Assembly: GCA_963755695.1 (NCBI GenBank)
Contig: CAVWLB010000008.1
Location: forward strand, 806,001-870,000
Reading direction: 5' to 3'
DNA length: 64,000 nt
From: QHWT01 sp963755695
GTDB lineage: Bacteria > Acidobacteriota > Vicinamibacteria > Vicinamibacterales > 2-12-FULL-66-21
Shown here: positions 28,969 through 38,794 of the stretch, piece by piece
Numbering within the stretch: the first letter of the stretch is position 1
Layout of the letters: every line of letters begins with the position of its first letter
Program-made: the position numbers and the translations under genes
Notes under the pieces: model-generated
Told to the model about the DNA's origin: nothing
What the model saw: the letters and a program-made list of their open reading frames with translations, nothing else
The model's database searches: none

Positions 28969-29349
28969 ATGCGTCACCGACACACACCGGTCTTGACCAG
29001 CCACTACTGGCTGCAGACCGTGCCGCAAACGCATGCGCTGGTCGCGCTGGATATCGCCGATCCAGAGCATCCACGCGAGGTTTCGAGCGTGGTATTCGGT
29101 GACGATGAGGAGCCACACTGGCTGGCGATCGATCCTTCGGGCCGGCGACTCGTCCTGAATTCCGCCGGCTGCACGAAGAGTAACCGGCTGTTCGTCATCA
29201 ACTTCGATCCCGCCAGCGGTGCTCTATCCATCGATGATCGCTTCCGTGATATCGGCAGCACACGTCCGGGAATCGATCTGACCGGCAAGACCCGGCCACA
29301 CGGTTTCTCGGGCAAGCCGGTGCCACACGGGACCGTGTTCTCGAGATGA
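28969..29349 (+). pseudogene. Selenium-binding-protein-like propeller, C-terminal fragment
   Basis: 126 codons resemble the end of SBP56/methanethiol-oxidase-type beta-propellers: HALVALDIADPEHPREVSSV, then EPHWLAIDPSGRRLVLN, NRLFVINFDPASGALSID, and the terminal RPHGFSGKPVPHGTVFSR. The family is over 400 residues long, so about two thirds are missing; no matching sequence lies upstream. The ATG at 28969 is the first in frame but has no ribosome-binding site. Probably not functional. Confidence 0.55.
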
Positions 29350-29732
29350 GCAATGCCGAGGCCAACACCCACTCGCGACACGCTGCGCGCGTGCAGGTGC
29401 AGAAGCGGTGTGATGCGGCACTTCGGCCCTATCATCGAGAACTAACTTGCGCGCCGTTCAGGAAGGACGCACTCGACGTGCGGTGCGCCTCTGAGTTCTT
29501 CTTATTTCCTGAGACCGCCTCTCTGTGCGCGAAGCCAAATTCTGGTCCTAGCAGGACTTCCTGCTGGCCCGGACCGGAAAACCGCGCGCTGAGTCAGTGT
29601 CACCGCGGCCACTACCAGCCACCACACTGTTGAACGCGAAGCACTTACGCGAACCCCCCTGGTTCCGCTCTGTAGGGCCACTCCTTGCACGTGTGTGGTG
29701 GACTCGATTTTCTTCAGAGGTCAAGAATCTAA
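29350..29732. other. Intergenic, nothing recognised
   Basis: About 380 bp without protein-like frames; it presumably holds the promoter of the downstream secreted protein. Confidence 0.35.
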
Positions 29733-30824
29733 ATGAGAACAATCACTCGCATGGCAGCGTCGCTGGCGCTGCTCGTCACGTTCGCGGCCGCCGGCGCGGC
29801 GCAGTCGTCCAACGGAAACGACTCGGTCGACTACGCGCCGAAGACACAAAATCTAGCAGGCACGTTGCCGTTCGACCGCTCGTACACGCTGGACATCACA
29901 TCGCCGTCAAGCCTGAATGACAAGGGCGAAAAGGCCATTGCCGGCGGAATCACCGCGAACCTGCGCGTGAACGTCGACGACTTCCCGGAGGCTTCGAACG
30001 AGGCGGCGGCAGCGGCGCTCGTGACGCTAGACGACCAGTTCATGGTGTTCACCGCTCTCGCGCAGACGCAGCAGACGACGGTCCGCCTCCATGTCACCAG
30101 CAGCACCATTCCCGGCGATTACGTATTCACCATCCAGGCGGATGGACCGAGCGGAATTGGGTGGGGCAACGCAGGCCACACACTGACCGTCACGGTTTCA
30201 GAGCCTGTGGTGTCCGACAACACTCCACCTGTCGTCGTCATCACGTCGCCAACGGACGGACAGGCGTTCACGTTCTGCAGCACCGGGACCGTCGTACCCG
30301 TGACCATTTCAGCGACTGATCCGGAGACTCTCGTCACATCAGTCTGGGCGAGTGCTAGCAACGTCCCGTTCGCGGTGTCCTTCCCTGGTGCGTCCAACAA
30401 CGTCGTGGCCAATGGCAATTTCACAGCTGCAGGAATTGGGTCTTATCCGCTCCAGGCCTGGGCACAGAGCACGGGGGGCACGGGTGAATCAGCGGTGGTC
30501 AACATCTCGGTGAACTATGCCATGTCGTGGCTGCCGCCCCTATCGCTCGGAAAAGTCATCAGCGGCGCGCTCGCCATCAAATTCTCGGCGCGCGATTGCA
30601 ACGGCGCTTTCGTCGCCGACAATCGGGTAAGCGTCGAAGTATGGGAGGGTCCCGTCCGCAGATTTGTCGCGACCTTCGGAGACGGAAGTGACGCCGTCCG
30701 CATCGACGAGGTGCAGGGCCAGTACATCGCCAATTTCAAACCGGCATCGGGTGTCCATATTTACACCGTCAAGGTGTTGTTCGGTGGGTTCGAGCAGGCC
30801 TCGAAGAGTTTCACGACCAAGTAG
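29733..30824 (+). CDS. Secreted Ig-like beta-sandwich protein
   Basis: 363 residues with a clear signal peptide (RTITRMAASLALLVTFAAAG, AQS). The mature protein is rich in Thr, Val and Ser. One segment reads TVRLHVTSSTIPGDYVFTIQ (about 109-128) followed by an NTPPVVVITSPTDGQAF linker (about 167), typical of bacterial Ig-like and cadherin-like repeats. The C-terminal domain (WLPPLSLGKVISGALAIKFS ... FVADNRVSVEVWEG) resembles the PxKF-type domain of surface proteins. No sorting signal or catalytic motif is seen. A long hairpin follows the stop. Confidence 0.75.
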   Translation: MRTITRMAASLALLVTFAAAGAAQSSNGNDSVDYAPKTQNLAGTLPFDRSYTLDITSPSSLNDKGEKAIAGGITANLRVNVDDFPEASNEAAAAALVTLDDQFMVFTALAQTQQTTVRLHVTSSTIPGDYVFTIQADGPSGIGWGNAGHTLTVTVSEPVVSDNTPPVVVITSPTDGQAFTFCSTGTVVPVTISATDPETLVTSVWASASNVPFAVSFPGASNNVVANGNFTAAGIGSYPLQAWAQSTGGTGESAVVNISVNYAMSWLPPLSLGKVISGALAIKFSARDCNGAFVADNRVSVEVWEGPVRRFVATFGDGSDAVRIDEVQGQYIANFKPASGVHIYTVKVLFGGFEQASKSFTTK

Positions 30825-30850
30825 CGTTTTCCGTCGAGCGACCGCCAAGG

Positions 30851-30887
30851 CGCACGCGACCATCTCGAATGTAAGTGGTCGCGTGCG
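30851..30887 (+). terminator. Hairpin after the Ig-like protein
   Basis: CGCACGCGACCA (30851-30862) and TGGTCGCGTGCG (30876-30887) are perfect inverted repeats of 12 bp with a 13-nt loop, 27 nt after the stop. No T-run follows, so termination efficiency is uncertain. Confidence 0.6.
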
Positions 30888-31389
30888 TTAGCGCCTTCCG
30901 AATTCTCCAGTACCGAAATCCCGCCTTTGACCACGTGCTAGCTCCCCCGCGGCTCGAATCCGGCTTCGATTCACATTCGTGGTAGAACGTCATCTAGCAC
31001 AGGTACGAATGGCGCGTTAGAGATCCGCGTCGAGTTTCCGCTTCATGCCTTCACGCTGTCGCTGGGTCGATGATTCCGAGGCGGGAGTACTCGAGTGGAC
31101 GGCAGTAAACGAACGGGACGACATAACCGCAGGGTGATTCCAGCGAACCAAGTTGTGCACCGTCACCACGTGAGAAACAGGCCCTGCTCCGAGTTCGAAC
31201 GCCTGCCTCCCAGCCGGCCTTCGCTCGACTTCGCCGAGCTTCGAGCTAGGACTCACTGCCTCATGTGGACCGGCCCAACGTTTCGGGGTAGCTAATCTGA
31301 CGCTCCCGGACTGGCAACGCTGGGCGCTTGGCGGTTTCGCCGTTCTCTACAACCCCGTTCCACCGATTCGCATTGGCGAGAAGGCCATC
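30888..31389. other. Intergenic with tRNA-Gln 3'-end-like sequence
   Basis: No gene recognised. The notable element is at 31191-31215, listed separately. Confidence 0.35.
31191..31215 (+). repeat. Decayed copy of the tRNA-Gln 3' end (possible att scar)
   Basis: GTTCGAACGCCTGCCTCCCA followed by GCC matches the tRNA end GTTCGAATCCCTGCCTCCCA followed by GCC (25567-25589) with three mismatches over 23 nt, same strand. An ACCACGT just upstream also recalls the tRNA anticodon arm. It marks the far end of a 5.6-kb stretch beginning at tRNA-Gln. Confidence 0.5.
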
Positions 31390-32419
31390 TGAAAGGCCGA
31401 CTTGGCTTCCTGGGGGCCACTCGCTGCTCGTGCCGCATGCCGAGGAGCCCTTCAGGAACCGCAGCTCTGGACCTTGACATTCCCGGGCGGAGAGGCTCAC
31501 CGCCTGACCGACGACCTGTCCTGGTACGACCTGGGACTCGACGCCACACCCGACGGCCGCAACGCGGTGTCTATTGTCTCCACGCGCATCTCAAACATCT
31601 GGGTCGTGCCCGTCGAGGATCCGATGCAGGCGCGTCAGGTTTCGGACGGGTTGCCGGTGGCCGAGGCGGCGGAGGTCGCCGACGGCCGGATCCTGGCAGA
31701 TGACTACGAGGACCAGCTTCTCGGGTCTTCGCAACTCTGGACGAGCGACCAAAACGGCAGTCAACGCACGCCGTTCACCAGCCTCCGGCACGTCAATGCG
31801 TTCATGCGGTGCGGCAACGTCGTCGTGGCTGTCGTGGACACCCCGGGGCGGCCACCGTGACTTACTTTCGCATCGACGCGGACGGTTCACATGCGGTCCC
31901 CCTGACCACTGGCGCGTACGGGTTTCCGGCCTGCTCGGATATCGGCGATTACTTCTTTTACTTGGACCAAGACCGGATCCTCCGGGTCCCGATGCGGGCG
32001 GTCCCCCTCGCGAGGTGGGCCATAACCTGTCGGCGGCATTGGCCCATCGGAGTCTCGCCGATGGCACGCGCCTCGCGTACCTGCAACGCCTGCAGGGCCC
32101 TGGATCGTCTGAACGATGGAACGTTGCGGTCGTACGCACGGACGATGGCTCACCCGTCGCGTCGTGGCCGGTTCAGTTGCCGCGTTACCACCCGCGCAGA
32201 TTCCGGTGGTCGCCGCAGGGCCTGGTCTGGCAGTTCCTGAGGTCTGACGGTGGTGCCTTCAACGTGTGGGAGCAGCCGATTGCCGGCGGCACCGCGAAGC
32301 AGCTGACCAGATTCACGTCCGGGAGGATCTTCAACTTTTACGAATCGCTCGACGGAAAGAGGCTCGTGATGACGCGCGGGAGCCTCAGCCACGACGTCGT
32401 GTTGCTGACGTTCAAGTAG
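31390..32419 (+). pseudogene. TolB/WD40-like propeller fragment with frameshifts
   Basis: C-terminal half of a TolB-like six-bladed propeller of the kind attached to acidobacterial Ser/Thr kinases and CadC-type regulators. Recognisable pieces are QLWTLTFPGGEAHRLTDDLS, LDATPDGRNAVSI, ISNIWVVPVEDP, then in other frames YFRIDADGSHAVPLTT and LADGTRLAYLQ, ending GGTAKQLTRFTSGRIFNFYE ... GKRLVMTRGSLSHDVVLLTF. Frame changes lie near 31410, 31857 and 32000. No kinase or DNA-binding domain precedes it, so it is a truncated remnant whatever the indels mean. Confidence 0.7.
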
Positions 32420-32442
32420 CGGCGGTCGGGGTGTCTGGGACG

Positions 32443-32475
32443 ATTTCCGCAACTGGCTCATGCGTGCGGCTTAGC
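32443..32475 (+). repeat. Dispersed motif, copy A
   Basis: ATTTCCGCAACTGG, then CTCATGCGTGCGGCTTAGC. It shares about 27 of 33 positions with the reverse complement of 39081-39113. Confidence 0.45.
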
Positions 32476-32589
32476 GAATCAGCTGACGTTCGCGCGATTT
32501 TCTCCGCACTTCACTCGCCTGGCTTGTGTGAGTCCAAGCGACCAGATGTGCGGAGCCGTTGCACGCTACACCCTGACCTCGACTGCTCC

Positions 32590-35064
32590 TCACGGGCGGC
32601 CCAGTTCGACCATCACAATCGCGACGCCGAGCGCGCGCGACTCTCCAGGGCGAGGTGTCGAGTGTCCGCTCGTGATGCGGATGCGCACGTCACGGCCGCG
32701 CAGGCGCTCGGGGGAGCACGCGCTCAACGGGAACGAACGGTCCCATGCGCCTGTGTCAACAGTGCCGCTGAACAGCGTGCACTCATTCACGGCGATCGTC
32801 AGGGGCGTCTGCGGCGTCGCGAGGTTCGCGATCGCGATCCTGAGCACCGCCTGCGGATCCGGCTGTTCGCGAAGTCTCACTTCGGCATCGCCGTTCGTCC
32901 AGCGGAACACACGGTCGCCGAGCGGCTCGCGATCATAGAACCCGGTCAGCGTCACGTCCCAGTTGCGCGCTTCTCCCAGGATGAGGTTCAGGCGCGGCGG
33001 TCGCACGCTCGAGTGGAGCGCCGGGCGCAGCACCACTCTGTCGCCGTGGGTCGTGATCTCGTAGACGTCGATCGTGTTGATGCCGGGGCGGAACAGCGCC
33101 GGCCTTACGAGGGCCGCCCACGCGCCCGCGGAGGGCAACGGTGCGGGAACTGACTTCGTGGTCGTCGCAATGATCCCGTTGACGGCGATCGCGAGCGGCA
33201 CCGCGCTGACCGCAGCGGCACCGCTGATGCGTCCGGCCACGAGCGCCGGGACGAAATCGTCCGTCGAATCCTCGTGACTGTAACGCCAGGCGTCGAAAAG
33301 CTCCAGCCGCAGGTCGCTCGTCGTGCCGATCGCCCCACCGGCGACCGGCTGATTGTGGAGGGCGCGGAACGGCGCAGCCTTCGGCAGCCAGACGTTGGCG
33401 TGTCCCGACCCGTCGAAGAGCTCCGCCTTGCGGCCCGCGGCGGCGAGCACCAGCTCCCACAGTGACGCCGGCAGGTGCATCGTCTGCGTGGCGTCGGCGA
33501 AATACACTCGCTTCTCCAACGCCGGCGGCGCCTGTCCGACGGCCGACACACCGGCTGTCGCGAACGGCAGCGGTGCATGCAGCAGATCGCTGAGCGTCGC
33601 CATGACGTCGACCGCCTGCACGTTGCGGTCCGACACCTCTCGACCGGTATGATGCGGCGGCTTGATAATCAGCGGTACGGCTGCCATTTCGCCAGCTGTG
33701 GCATGGCGCAGTCCCTTCATCGGCTGCCCCGGCGTGAAGCTCACGCCATGATCGGACGTGACCACAATCAGCGCACGGTCGTAGAGCCCTTCGCGTTTGA
33801 GTTGCGCGATCAGTTTCGACACGAGAGAGTCGACATAGCCGACCTGCAAGAGGTGACGGCGATATGTCTGAAGCGCGTACCACGGGTCCTCGGCCCACGT
33901 GCCTTTCCGGTCCAGCCCGATCATGTCGTCCGCGGTGCTGAAACGACGCCCGTCGGGAAGATAGACGTACGGCTCGTGCGGGAGCAGCACGTGGGCGAAA
34001 TACAGCGTGGGCTGCGGATCGTCGGCGGTGATGCCCTCGATGAAGCGCCCGATGGGCACGCGTCGATCCTGATCGCGCGCCGTCAGCCATCGGCCGAACC
34101 AGTCGTTGCGATGGATGAAATCGCGCCAGTCGTCGGTCAGCCGCGGAAGGCCGCTCTTCATCTCCTCCGGCAGCACGATGCGGGCATAGACGACGGAGAT
34201 GTCCGAGAGCATCGAGACCTGGCGCGCCCACCGCGGTTCGATCGGCTCGGGGCAGAGCCGGTCCGGACAGAGATCCGTCACCGACTCCAGCGCCTCGATC
34301 TGGTAACGCGAGCCGAACGCGGTGAACAGGTTGTGCGGATAATCGGACGTGATCGGCAACCTTCGTCGATGGGGATAGCTCCCACTCAGAAGCGCGGGAA
34401 TCGCGAACGACGTGAAGTCCGCGGTGGCCGTGGCGTTTCGGTACCAGATCGCGTCGGACGCCAGAGCGGTAAACCCGGGAAAATGACGCGCGTCGATGTC
34501 GCCATGCGCATCGAGAATTGACGGCAAGGGAAGCTGATCGAACACGACGAAGACGACCGGCGTGTCGCCTGGGACCGCAGCCGCCGCATCCGTTGAGGCA
34601 TCGGTGGGGAAGACGAACCGTCGCATCGAGGGACGGAGGAGGAATACCAGCGGAAAGACGAGCGCGGCAGTTGACAGGACCGTCACGAACTGGCGGACCG
34701 GCGCGTACTTCCAATAGACCAGACTGCCGAGCACGCCGTGAAGGAGGGACACGGCCAGCGCTTCCGGAGCGCTCACTCCCGCAACGCTCGCAACGAGCGG
34801 CAGCACGATCAACGCGACGAAAAGCCCGACCAGCGCGATGGTCACGCCATCAGCTGCGCGCGCGGTGACGCGCCCGACGCCCCACACCAGGAGGCCCAGC
34901 AACAGCGGCACTGCGGCGGACAGCCAGAGTACCAGCAGCAGAATGTCGCCGGCGTCGGCACGGTGAGCGACGAAGAACTCGCCGTTGCGCCGTAACACGT
35001 CGTACAGAGGCTGGGCCAGCGCGAACCCCGCGAGCGTCGAGATGTGGAGCAGCCGGCGCTTCAT
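32590..35064 (-). CDS. Membrane-anchored sulfatase/alkaline-phosphatase superfamily protein
   Basis: 824 residues. About five membrane helices fill the first 150 residues (ILLLVLWLSAAVPLLLGLLV, TIALVGLFVALIVLPLVA and others). The alkaline-phosphatase-fold domain follows: TPVVFVVFDQLPLPSI (metal Asp), HFPGFTALASDAIWYRNAT with a Thr-rich nucleophile region, HVLLPHEPYVYLPDG (His) and IVVTSDHGVSF (metal Asp-His). LLTFERR-like sulfatase Cys signatures are absent, so it may be a phosphoethanolamine- or glycerophosphate-type transferase instead. The C-terminal 250 residues are a beta-rich domain. Its ATG overlaps the upstream methyltransferase stop (ATGA). Confidence 0.8.
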   Translation of the reverse strand: MKRRLLHISTLAGFALAQPLYDVLRRNGEFFVAHRADAGDILLLVLWLSAAVPLLLGLLVWGVGRVTARAADGVTIALVGLFVALIVLPLVASVAGVSAPEALAVSLLHGVLGSLVYWKYAPVRQFVTVLSTAALVFPLVFLLRPSMRRFVFPTDASTDAAAAVPGDTPVVFVVFDQLPLPSILDAHGDIDARHFPGFTALASDAIWYRNATATADFTSFAIPALLSGSYPHRRRLPITSDYPHNLFTAFGSRYQIEALESVTDLCPDRLCPEPIEPRWARQVSMLSDISVVYARIVLPEEMKSGLPRLTDDWRDFIHRNDWFGRWLTARDQDRRVPIGRFIEGITADDPQPTLYFAHVLLPHEPYVYLPDGRRFSTADDMIGLDRKGTWAEDPWYALQTYRRHLLQVGYVDSLVSKLIAQLKREGLYDRALIVVTSDHGVSFTPGQPMKGLRHATAGEMAAVPLIIKPPHHTGREVSDRNVQAVDVMATLSDLLHAPLPFATAGVSAVGQAPPALEKRVYFADATQTMHLPASLWELVLAAAGRKAELFDGSGHANVWLPKAAPFRALHNQPVAGGAIGTTSDLRLELFDAWRYSHEDSTDDFVPALVAGRISGAAAVSAVPLAIAVNGIIATTTKSVPAPLPSAGAWAALVRPALFRPGINTIDVYEITTHGDRVVLRPALHSSVRPPRLNLILGEARNWDVTLTGFYDREPLGDRVFRWTNGDAEVRLREQPDPQAVLRIAIANLATPQTPLTIAVNECTLFSGTVDTGAWDRSFPLSACSPERLRGRDVRIRITSGHSTPRPGESRALGVAIVMVELGRP

Positions 35065-35372
35065 GCGCGGCGCACGCCGTGATACAGCACCCGCGTACCG
35101 TCCCGGAGTGGTTTGCGAGCGACGATGCAGAAGTGCGTCGCCAACGTCGGTTCGAAGTGTGCCTGTTCGTAGTCGGTGTACTGATCGTCCTTGCTCAACA
35201 GCAGCCGGCGGACCATCGCGTCCTGCTTCGAGACGAATTCGATCACGACGCCTCCGCCAAGACCTGCAATCGAGTTCACGAACTCGACGCGTGGGATGTT
35301 GCCGGCAATCACCACGTGATGGATGAGCGCCACGTCCATCGCGTTCGCCAACGGTCTATTCGATCGGGACAA
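35061..35372 (-). pseudogene. SAM-dependent methyltransferase, C-terminal fragment
   Basis: 103 codons match the end of class I methyltransferases that commonly precede sulfatase-like genes: NAMDVALIHHVVIAGNIPR, then VIEFVSKQDAMVRRLLLSKD, DYEQAHFEP and a final RVLYHGVRRA. The SAM-binding GxGxG half is missing: upstream of 35372 the sequence changes character. The stop overlaps the start of the sulfatase gene, so the pair was once translationally coupled and the break came later. Confidence 0.65.
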
Positions 35373-35781
35373 CGCGCCGACGCTCGATCAAGCTACGCTG
35401 CATTGGCAAGATATCTCGCATCCGTTACTGGGTACATGTGCGCGCGTGAGCGCAATGTAGATGTTGTTGGCCGGACAGCGACACAACAACGGCGTTATGA
35501 ACCTGTACCGCGCGTGTTTCAGGGCCGACGCGGATCATCTGTTCAGGATCGTGAAGGAGCTGGCTCCTTGACCGGTAAAACCGGCGTCCCCGACCAAAAT
35601 ACTACCCGCTATTGCCAACAATAGGTTCTGCGGTCTTCTACCGGCATCGCGGCCACCGCTGGTCCATTGAGGCTCGGTGCACTGCGAAACAGCTCTGCTC
35701 GATCGAGATCCCATTTCTTCGAAGTCGCTGCCATTGGCGCTGCAGTCGATAACAGTCACAACTCGCGCATGAAGCAGGCGA
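35373..35781. other. Intergenic to IS21 boundary, nothing recognised
   Basis: About 400 bp without a protein-like frame. The left end of the IS21 remnant probably lies inside, but no terminal inverted repeat matching the right-end TCAGAATTTCCGGAA was found. Confidence 0.35.
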
Positions 35782-36730
35782 GCGATGGCGGGACTTCAGG
35801 CGCAGGCGCTGCGGACGCACGCCGTCACGCCGCTGGTGCGGTTCGAAGGCCTGCCCGGTGAGTTTTCGCAGCACGACTTCGGCGAGGTGTGGGTCGCGTA
35901 TCAGGACGGCACCGAAGAGAAGGTGCATTTTTTGCCTCGCGTTTGAAATACTCTCGCTGGGTCGAGGTCACGCTCGTGCCCGATGAGCGCGTCGAGACGC
36001 TCGTCCGCGCGCTGGTCGAGCATCTCGCCGCCTTCGGCGGCATTCCGTTGGTCTCCGGTCTTTGATCGGCCAAAGACGATCGCGCTCAGATGGGGACGCG
36101 ATGGCGTGGTGACGGAGTGGAATCCGACGTTTGCTGGCGTGGCGCTCGATCTCGGCATCGGCGTCGATGTGTGCTGGCCGTATCGCCCGCAGAGAAAGGG
36201 AGTGTCGAGAATATGGTCGGCTGGGTCAAGGACTCGTTCTTCAAGCAGCGCCGATTCCTCGACCGCGCGCGATCTCGAGCGACAGCTGCGCGACTGGCTC
36301 ACCAGGCAAATAGCGACTCCGGCGAGGGCGTGCCGCCGGCCGTCGCGCATCGTCGAGGATCGCGCGCGGCTGCGCCCGCTAAAAGTCGCACCGGCGGATC
36401 TGGCGCTGCGGATTCCGGTGAGCGTGAATCCGACCGGTGTGGTCATCCACGACGGCCATCCCTACTCGATGCCGCCAGACGCGATCGGCTTGCCGGGCAC
36501 GCTGTGTCTCTATCGCGATCACCTCCGCATCATCGCCGGTCGCTTCAGTGCCGACCATGAGCGGAAATTTCAGCCGGGCGACAGTTCGATCCTGCCCGAC
36601 ACGCGCAGCGCGTGGCAGCCGTCTCCGGGAAACGCGCGCGGCGGTATCTGCAGCGTCAGCATCTGATCGATCTCGGAGCGGCGGCCCTCGCGTATCTGAC
36701 CGAGCTAACGCACCGGCGCCCGCCCGCAGC
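35782..36730 (+). pseudogene. istA: IS21 transposase IstA remnant
   Basis: DDE integrase domain in pieces across three frames: LVRFEGLPGEFSQHDFGEVW (first Asp), KYSRWVEVTLVPDERVETLV, VFDRPKTIALRWGRDGVVTE (second Asp), CWPYRPQ then GSVENMVGWVKDSFFKQRRF (Glu). The tail reads RIPVSVNPTGVVIHDGHPYS, PPDAIGLPGTLCLYRDHLRI and RRYLQRQHLIDLGAAALAYL. The N-terminal helix-turn-helix is absent. Frame breaks lie near 35940, 36050, 36200 and 36275; the last is an extra C before GATC. All three catalytic residues survive. Confidence 0.82.
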
Positions 36731-36734
36731 GCTC

Positions 36735-37130
36735 ATCGACGACCTCTCGGCAGCCTTTCGCGCCGGCGAGCTGGCGAACGCGCTGCCGACCTACACGCAT
36801 CCGGCCGTCCTATTGGTCGATGAAGTCGGCTACCTCACCTACGGCACCGACGCCGCCAACATGCTCTTTCACGTCGTCAACGAGCGCCATCGGCGGCATC
36901 GCCGATGATCTTCACCACGAACAAATCGCTGAAGGCGTGGGGGCGCGTGCTGCACGACGAGGACCTGGCGCAGGCCATCATCGATCGCGTGCTCGAACGC
37001 GGCCGACTCCTGCGGCTCGACGGCCCCTCGGTCCGCACCCTGCACGTCAACCTTGACGACGCGATGAAAGAGGATTCAGATCAGGACGCCGATCTGGTCA
37101 GAATTTCCGGAAAAAGGCGATCAGAATTTC
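36735..37130 (+). pseudogene. istB: IS21 helper ATPase IstB remnant
   Basis: Begins abruptly inside the AAA+ domain at LIDDLSAAFRAGELANALPT, then VLLVDEVGYLTYGTDAANML (Walker B), FHVVNERHRR, FTTNKSLKAWGRVLHDEDLA (sensor region) and RLLRLDGPSVRTLHVNLDDA. The usual 110-residue N-terminal part with the GxGKTH Walker A motif is missing: istA runs straight into this segment. One frame break is at about 36900. Confidence 0.8.
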
Positions 37131-37177
37131 CGGAACCCACAATCAGGCTGCCCGGATGAGCCAGGGTCGAAAATCTC

Positions 37178-37564
37178 TCATGCCGGGCTGCTCGATGGAG
37201 CTGGGAGCAGTTCGACGCGATAGCCGAGGCTTCGGAGTTCGCGGATCATCTTGCGCGCGCGCACCTTCTTCGCCTCGGCGCTGACGGCCGGCCCGCGTTC
37301 TTCGTAGCGCACGCGCTGGTGCAGGATCTTCCAGATCAATCGACACAGCCGGTGGGTGATGGCGCCGATGGCCTGGGCATGGCCGAGGCGGGGGACGAGC
37401 CGGCGATACACGATGGCGAAGATCGTGCCCTTGGCCTTCACGGCGGCATTGGCGGCCTGATTGAGGACGCGTCGCATCTGGCGATTGCCTTTCGGACAGC
37501 GGTGACTGGCTGGTGTGCCGGGTTTTTTCACGGCGGCGTATTTGATTGAGGCCTGGGGCCGCAA
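37178..37564 (-). pseudogene. IS110-family transposase, C-terminal fragment
   Basis: C-terminal (IS116/IS110/IS902) part: CPKGNRQMRRVLNQAANAAV, AIVYRRLVPRLGHAQAIGAI, THRLCRLIWKILHQRVRYEE then RGPAVSAEAKK. The N-terminal RuvC-like DEDD domain is absent. The upstream 15-20 codons (37510-37564) read through a junction with a transporter gene on the other strand, so the true IS sequence probably ends near 37510. It lies head-to-head with the MFS fragment and tail-to-tail with the IS21 remnant. Confidence 0.75.
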
Positions 37565-37937
37565 ACCCGCATGCGTCGCGGCGCTGGTTGGCGCTGCTGT
37601 GTCGGCGTGGTTTTATGGAACGGCGGCGAGCGAGGCCAGGCTCTTTGCGTGGGGCCTCGCGTTGCAATTCTGCCAATTCGGGATGTGGTCAGTCCTCTAT
37701 GTGTACACGCCCGAGTTGTATCCGACGAGGGCGCGAGCGACGGGAGTGGGATTCGCGTCCGCTATCGGCCGGCTCGGATCGTTGCTGGGTCCATTTGCGG
37801 TCGGAGTGATTCTTCCGCTCGCAGTGCAAGCCGGAGTGTTTGCGTTAGCCGCAGGCGCCTTCCTGCTCGCGGCGTTGATTGTGGTGCTGCTCGGCACCGA
37901 GACTCGTGGCAAGACCCTTGAGATGATTTCAGTCTGA
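37515..37937 (+). pseudogene. MFS transporter, C-terminal fragment
   Basis: 140 codons with the MFS signature AYLIEAWGRKPACVAALV and then the last helices of a sugar/metabolite transporter: LQFCQFGMWSVLYVYTPELY with PTRARATGVGFASAIGRLGS, and GVFALAAGAFLLAALIVVLL, TETRGKTLEMISV. PTRxRxxGxGxxxxxGRxG is the hallmark between helices 10 and 11. About two thirds of the transporter are missing, cut by the IS110 insertion near 37510. Confidence 0.75.
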
Positions 37938-37958
37938 GGGTTCATCTGAGGTTGCGAC

Positions 37959-38794
37959 ATGGCGGAGCATAAGCCGGATTACCGACTCGCTGGGGGAGGT
38001 CGCCACGAGGCGGAAGACGATTGGTTGGGACTATTGGAGCGCATCTTCGACCCGCTCTCGCGCCGACGACGCGAACTGGTCCGGCCTGGCTGGCGGTGTC
38101 TCGAGGTCGGCGCCGGCCGGGGTATCCATGGCGGTGTGGCTCGCTGAGCAGGTTGGCGAGAGCGGCCACGTCGTGGCGACGGACATCGATCTCACCTACC
38201 TGCAGCGACTCAATCGTCCGAACCTCGAGGTGCGCAAGCACAACATCCTCGAGGATCCTTTAGACGCGCTCGAGCCGGGCTCGTTCGACCTGGTCTGCTC
38301 GCGTTTGATGTTGTTCTGGCTCGCCGGAAAACAGGAGTTGGCGATCCGGCGCATGGTGGAGTGCTTGCGGCCAGGAGGATGGCTCGTCGACGAGGACGGT
38401 GATTGGGGTACGATTGCTCCGGTGGATCCGGCTCATCCCTACTCTGCCCAGTACCGATCGCATCCATCGAGGGGGCGAGTGGTGGACGTCGCGCGGCTAT
38501 GACCCGATCTTTGGACGCAAGCTCCCGATCCTGTTCGAGCGTTGCGGCTTAGAGAACATCAGCCACGCGGCAACGGCCGAAGTTGTACGCGGCGATAGCC
38601 AGTGGGCGCGATGGTGGCAGGACACCCTGGAAGGCATCCGCGAGTGGGAGCGGGCTAACGGTCGACTGACTGAGTCGCAGGAAGAGGAGTACAGGCCACT
38701 CATGGCCCCCTGGACCGACGCGTCGTTCTGGTTCATGAACGCGCTTATTCACGGCTGCCAGGGCCAGCGTCCTGCACAGAATCAGCATCATTGA
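37959..38794 (+). CDS. SAM-dependent methyltransferase (two frameshifts)
   Basis: About 277 residues after repair. Class I Rossmann methyltransferase: GWRCLEVGAGRGSMAVWLAE (motif I), GHVVATDIDLTYLQRL (motif II), FDLVCSRLMLFWLAGKQELA (motif IV-V) and ECLRPGGWLVDEDGDWGTI (post-motif). The C-terminus (YDPIFGRKLPILFERCGLEN ... WFMNALIHG) resembles small-molecule methyltransferases. A one-base insertion near 38118 and an extra C before GATC near 38470 break the frame. It immediately follows the broken MFS gene, so it may be the survivor of an efflux/modification pair. Confidence 0.75.

Larger units (their letters stand above)
35782..37135 (+). mobile_element. IS21-family insertion sequence, internally deleted
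   Basis: Contains istA followed by istB as in all IS21 elements, but both are incomplete. The right end has two direct copies of TCAGAATTTCCGGAA (37098-37112 and 37121-37135), the multiple terminal repeats typical of IS21 ends. The left end is not recognised. The element cannot move by itself because the DNA-binding N-terminus of IstA and the Walker A of IstB are lost. Confidence 0.8.

Noticed and set aside
32933..34714. 593-codon open frame within the sulfatase gene
   Set aside because: Shifted-frame shadow of the sulfatase gene; composition is arginine-rich and no motif is visible.
37515..37564. IS110 transposase extending to 37564
   Set aside because: The last codons fit the MFS transporter on the other strand better (AYLIEAWGRKP); the IS similarity is convincing only to about 37510.
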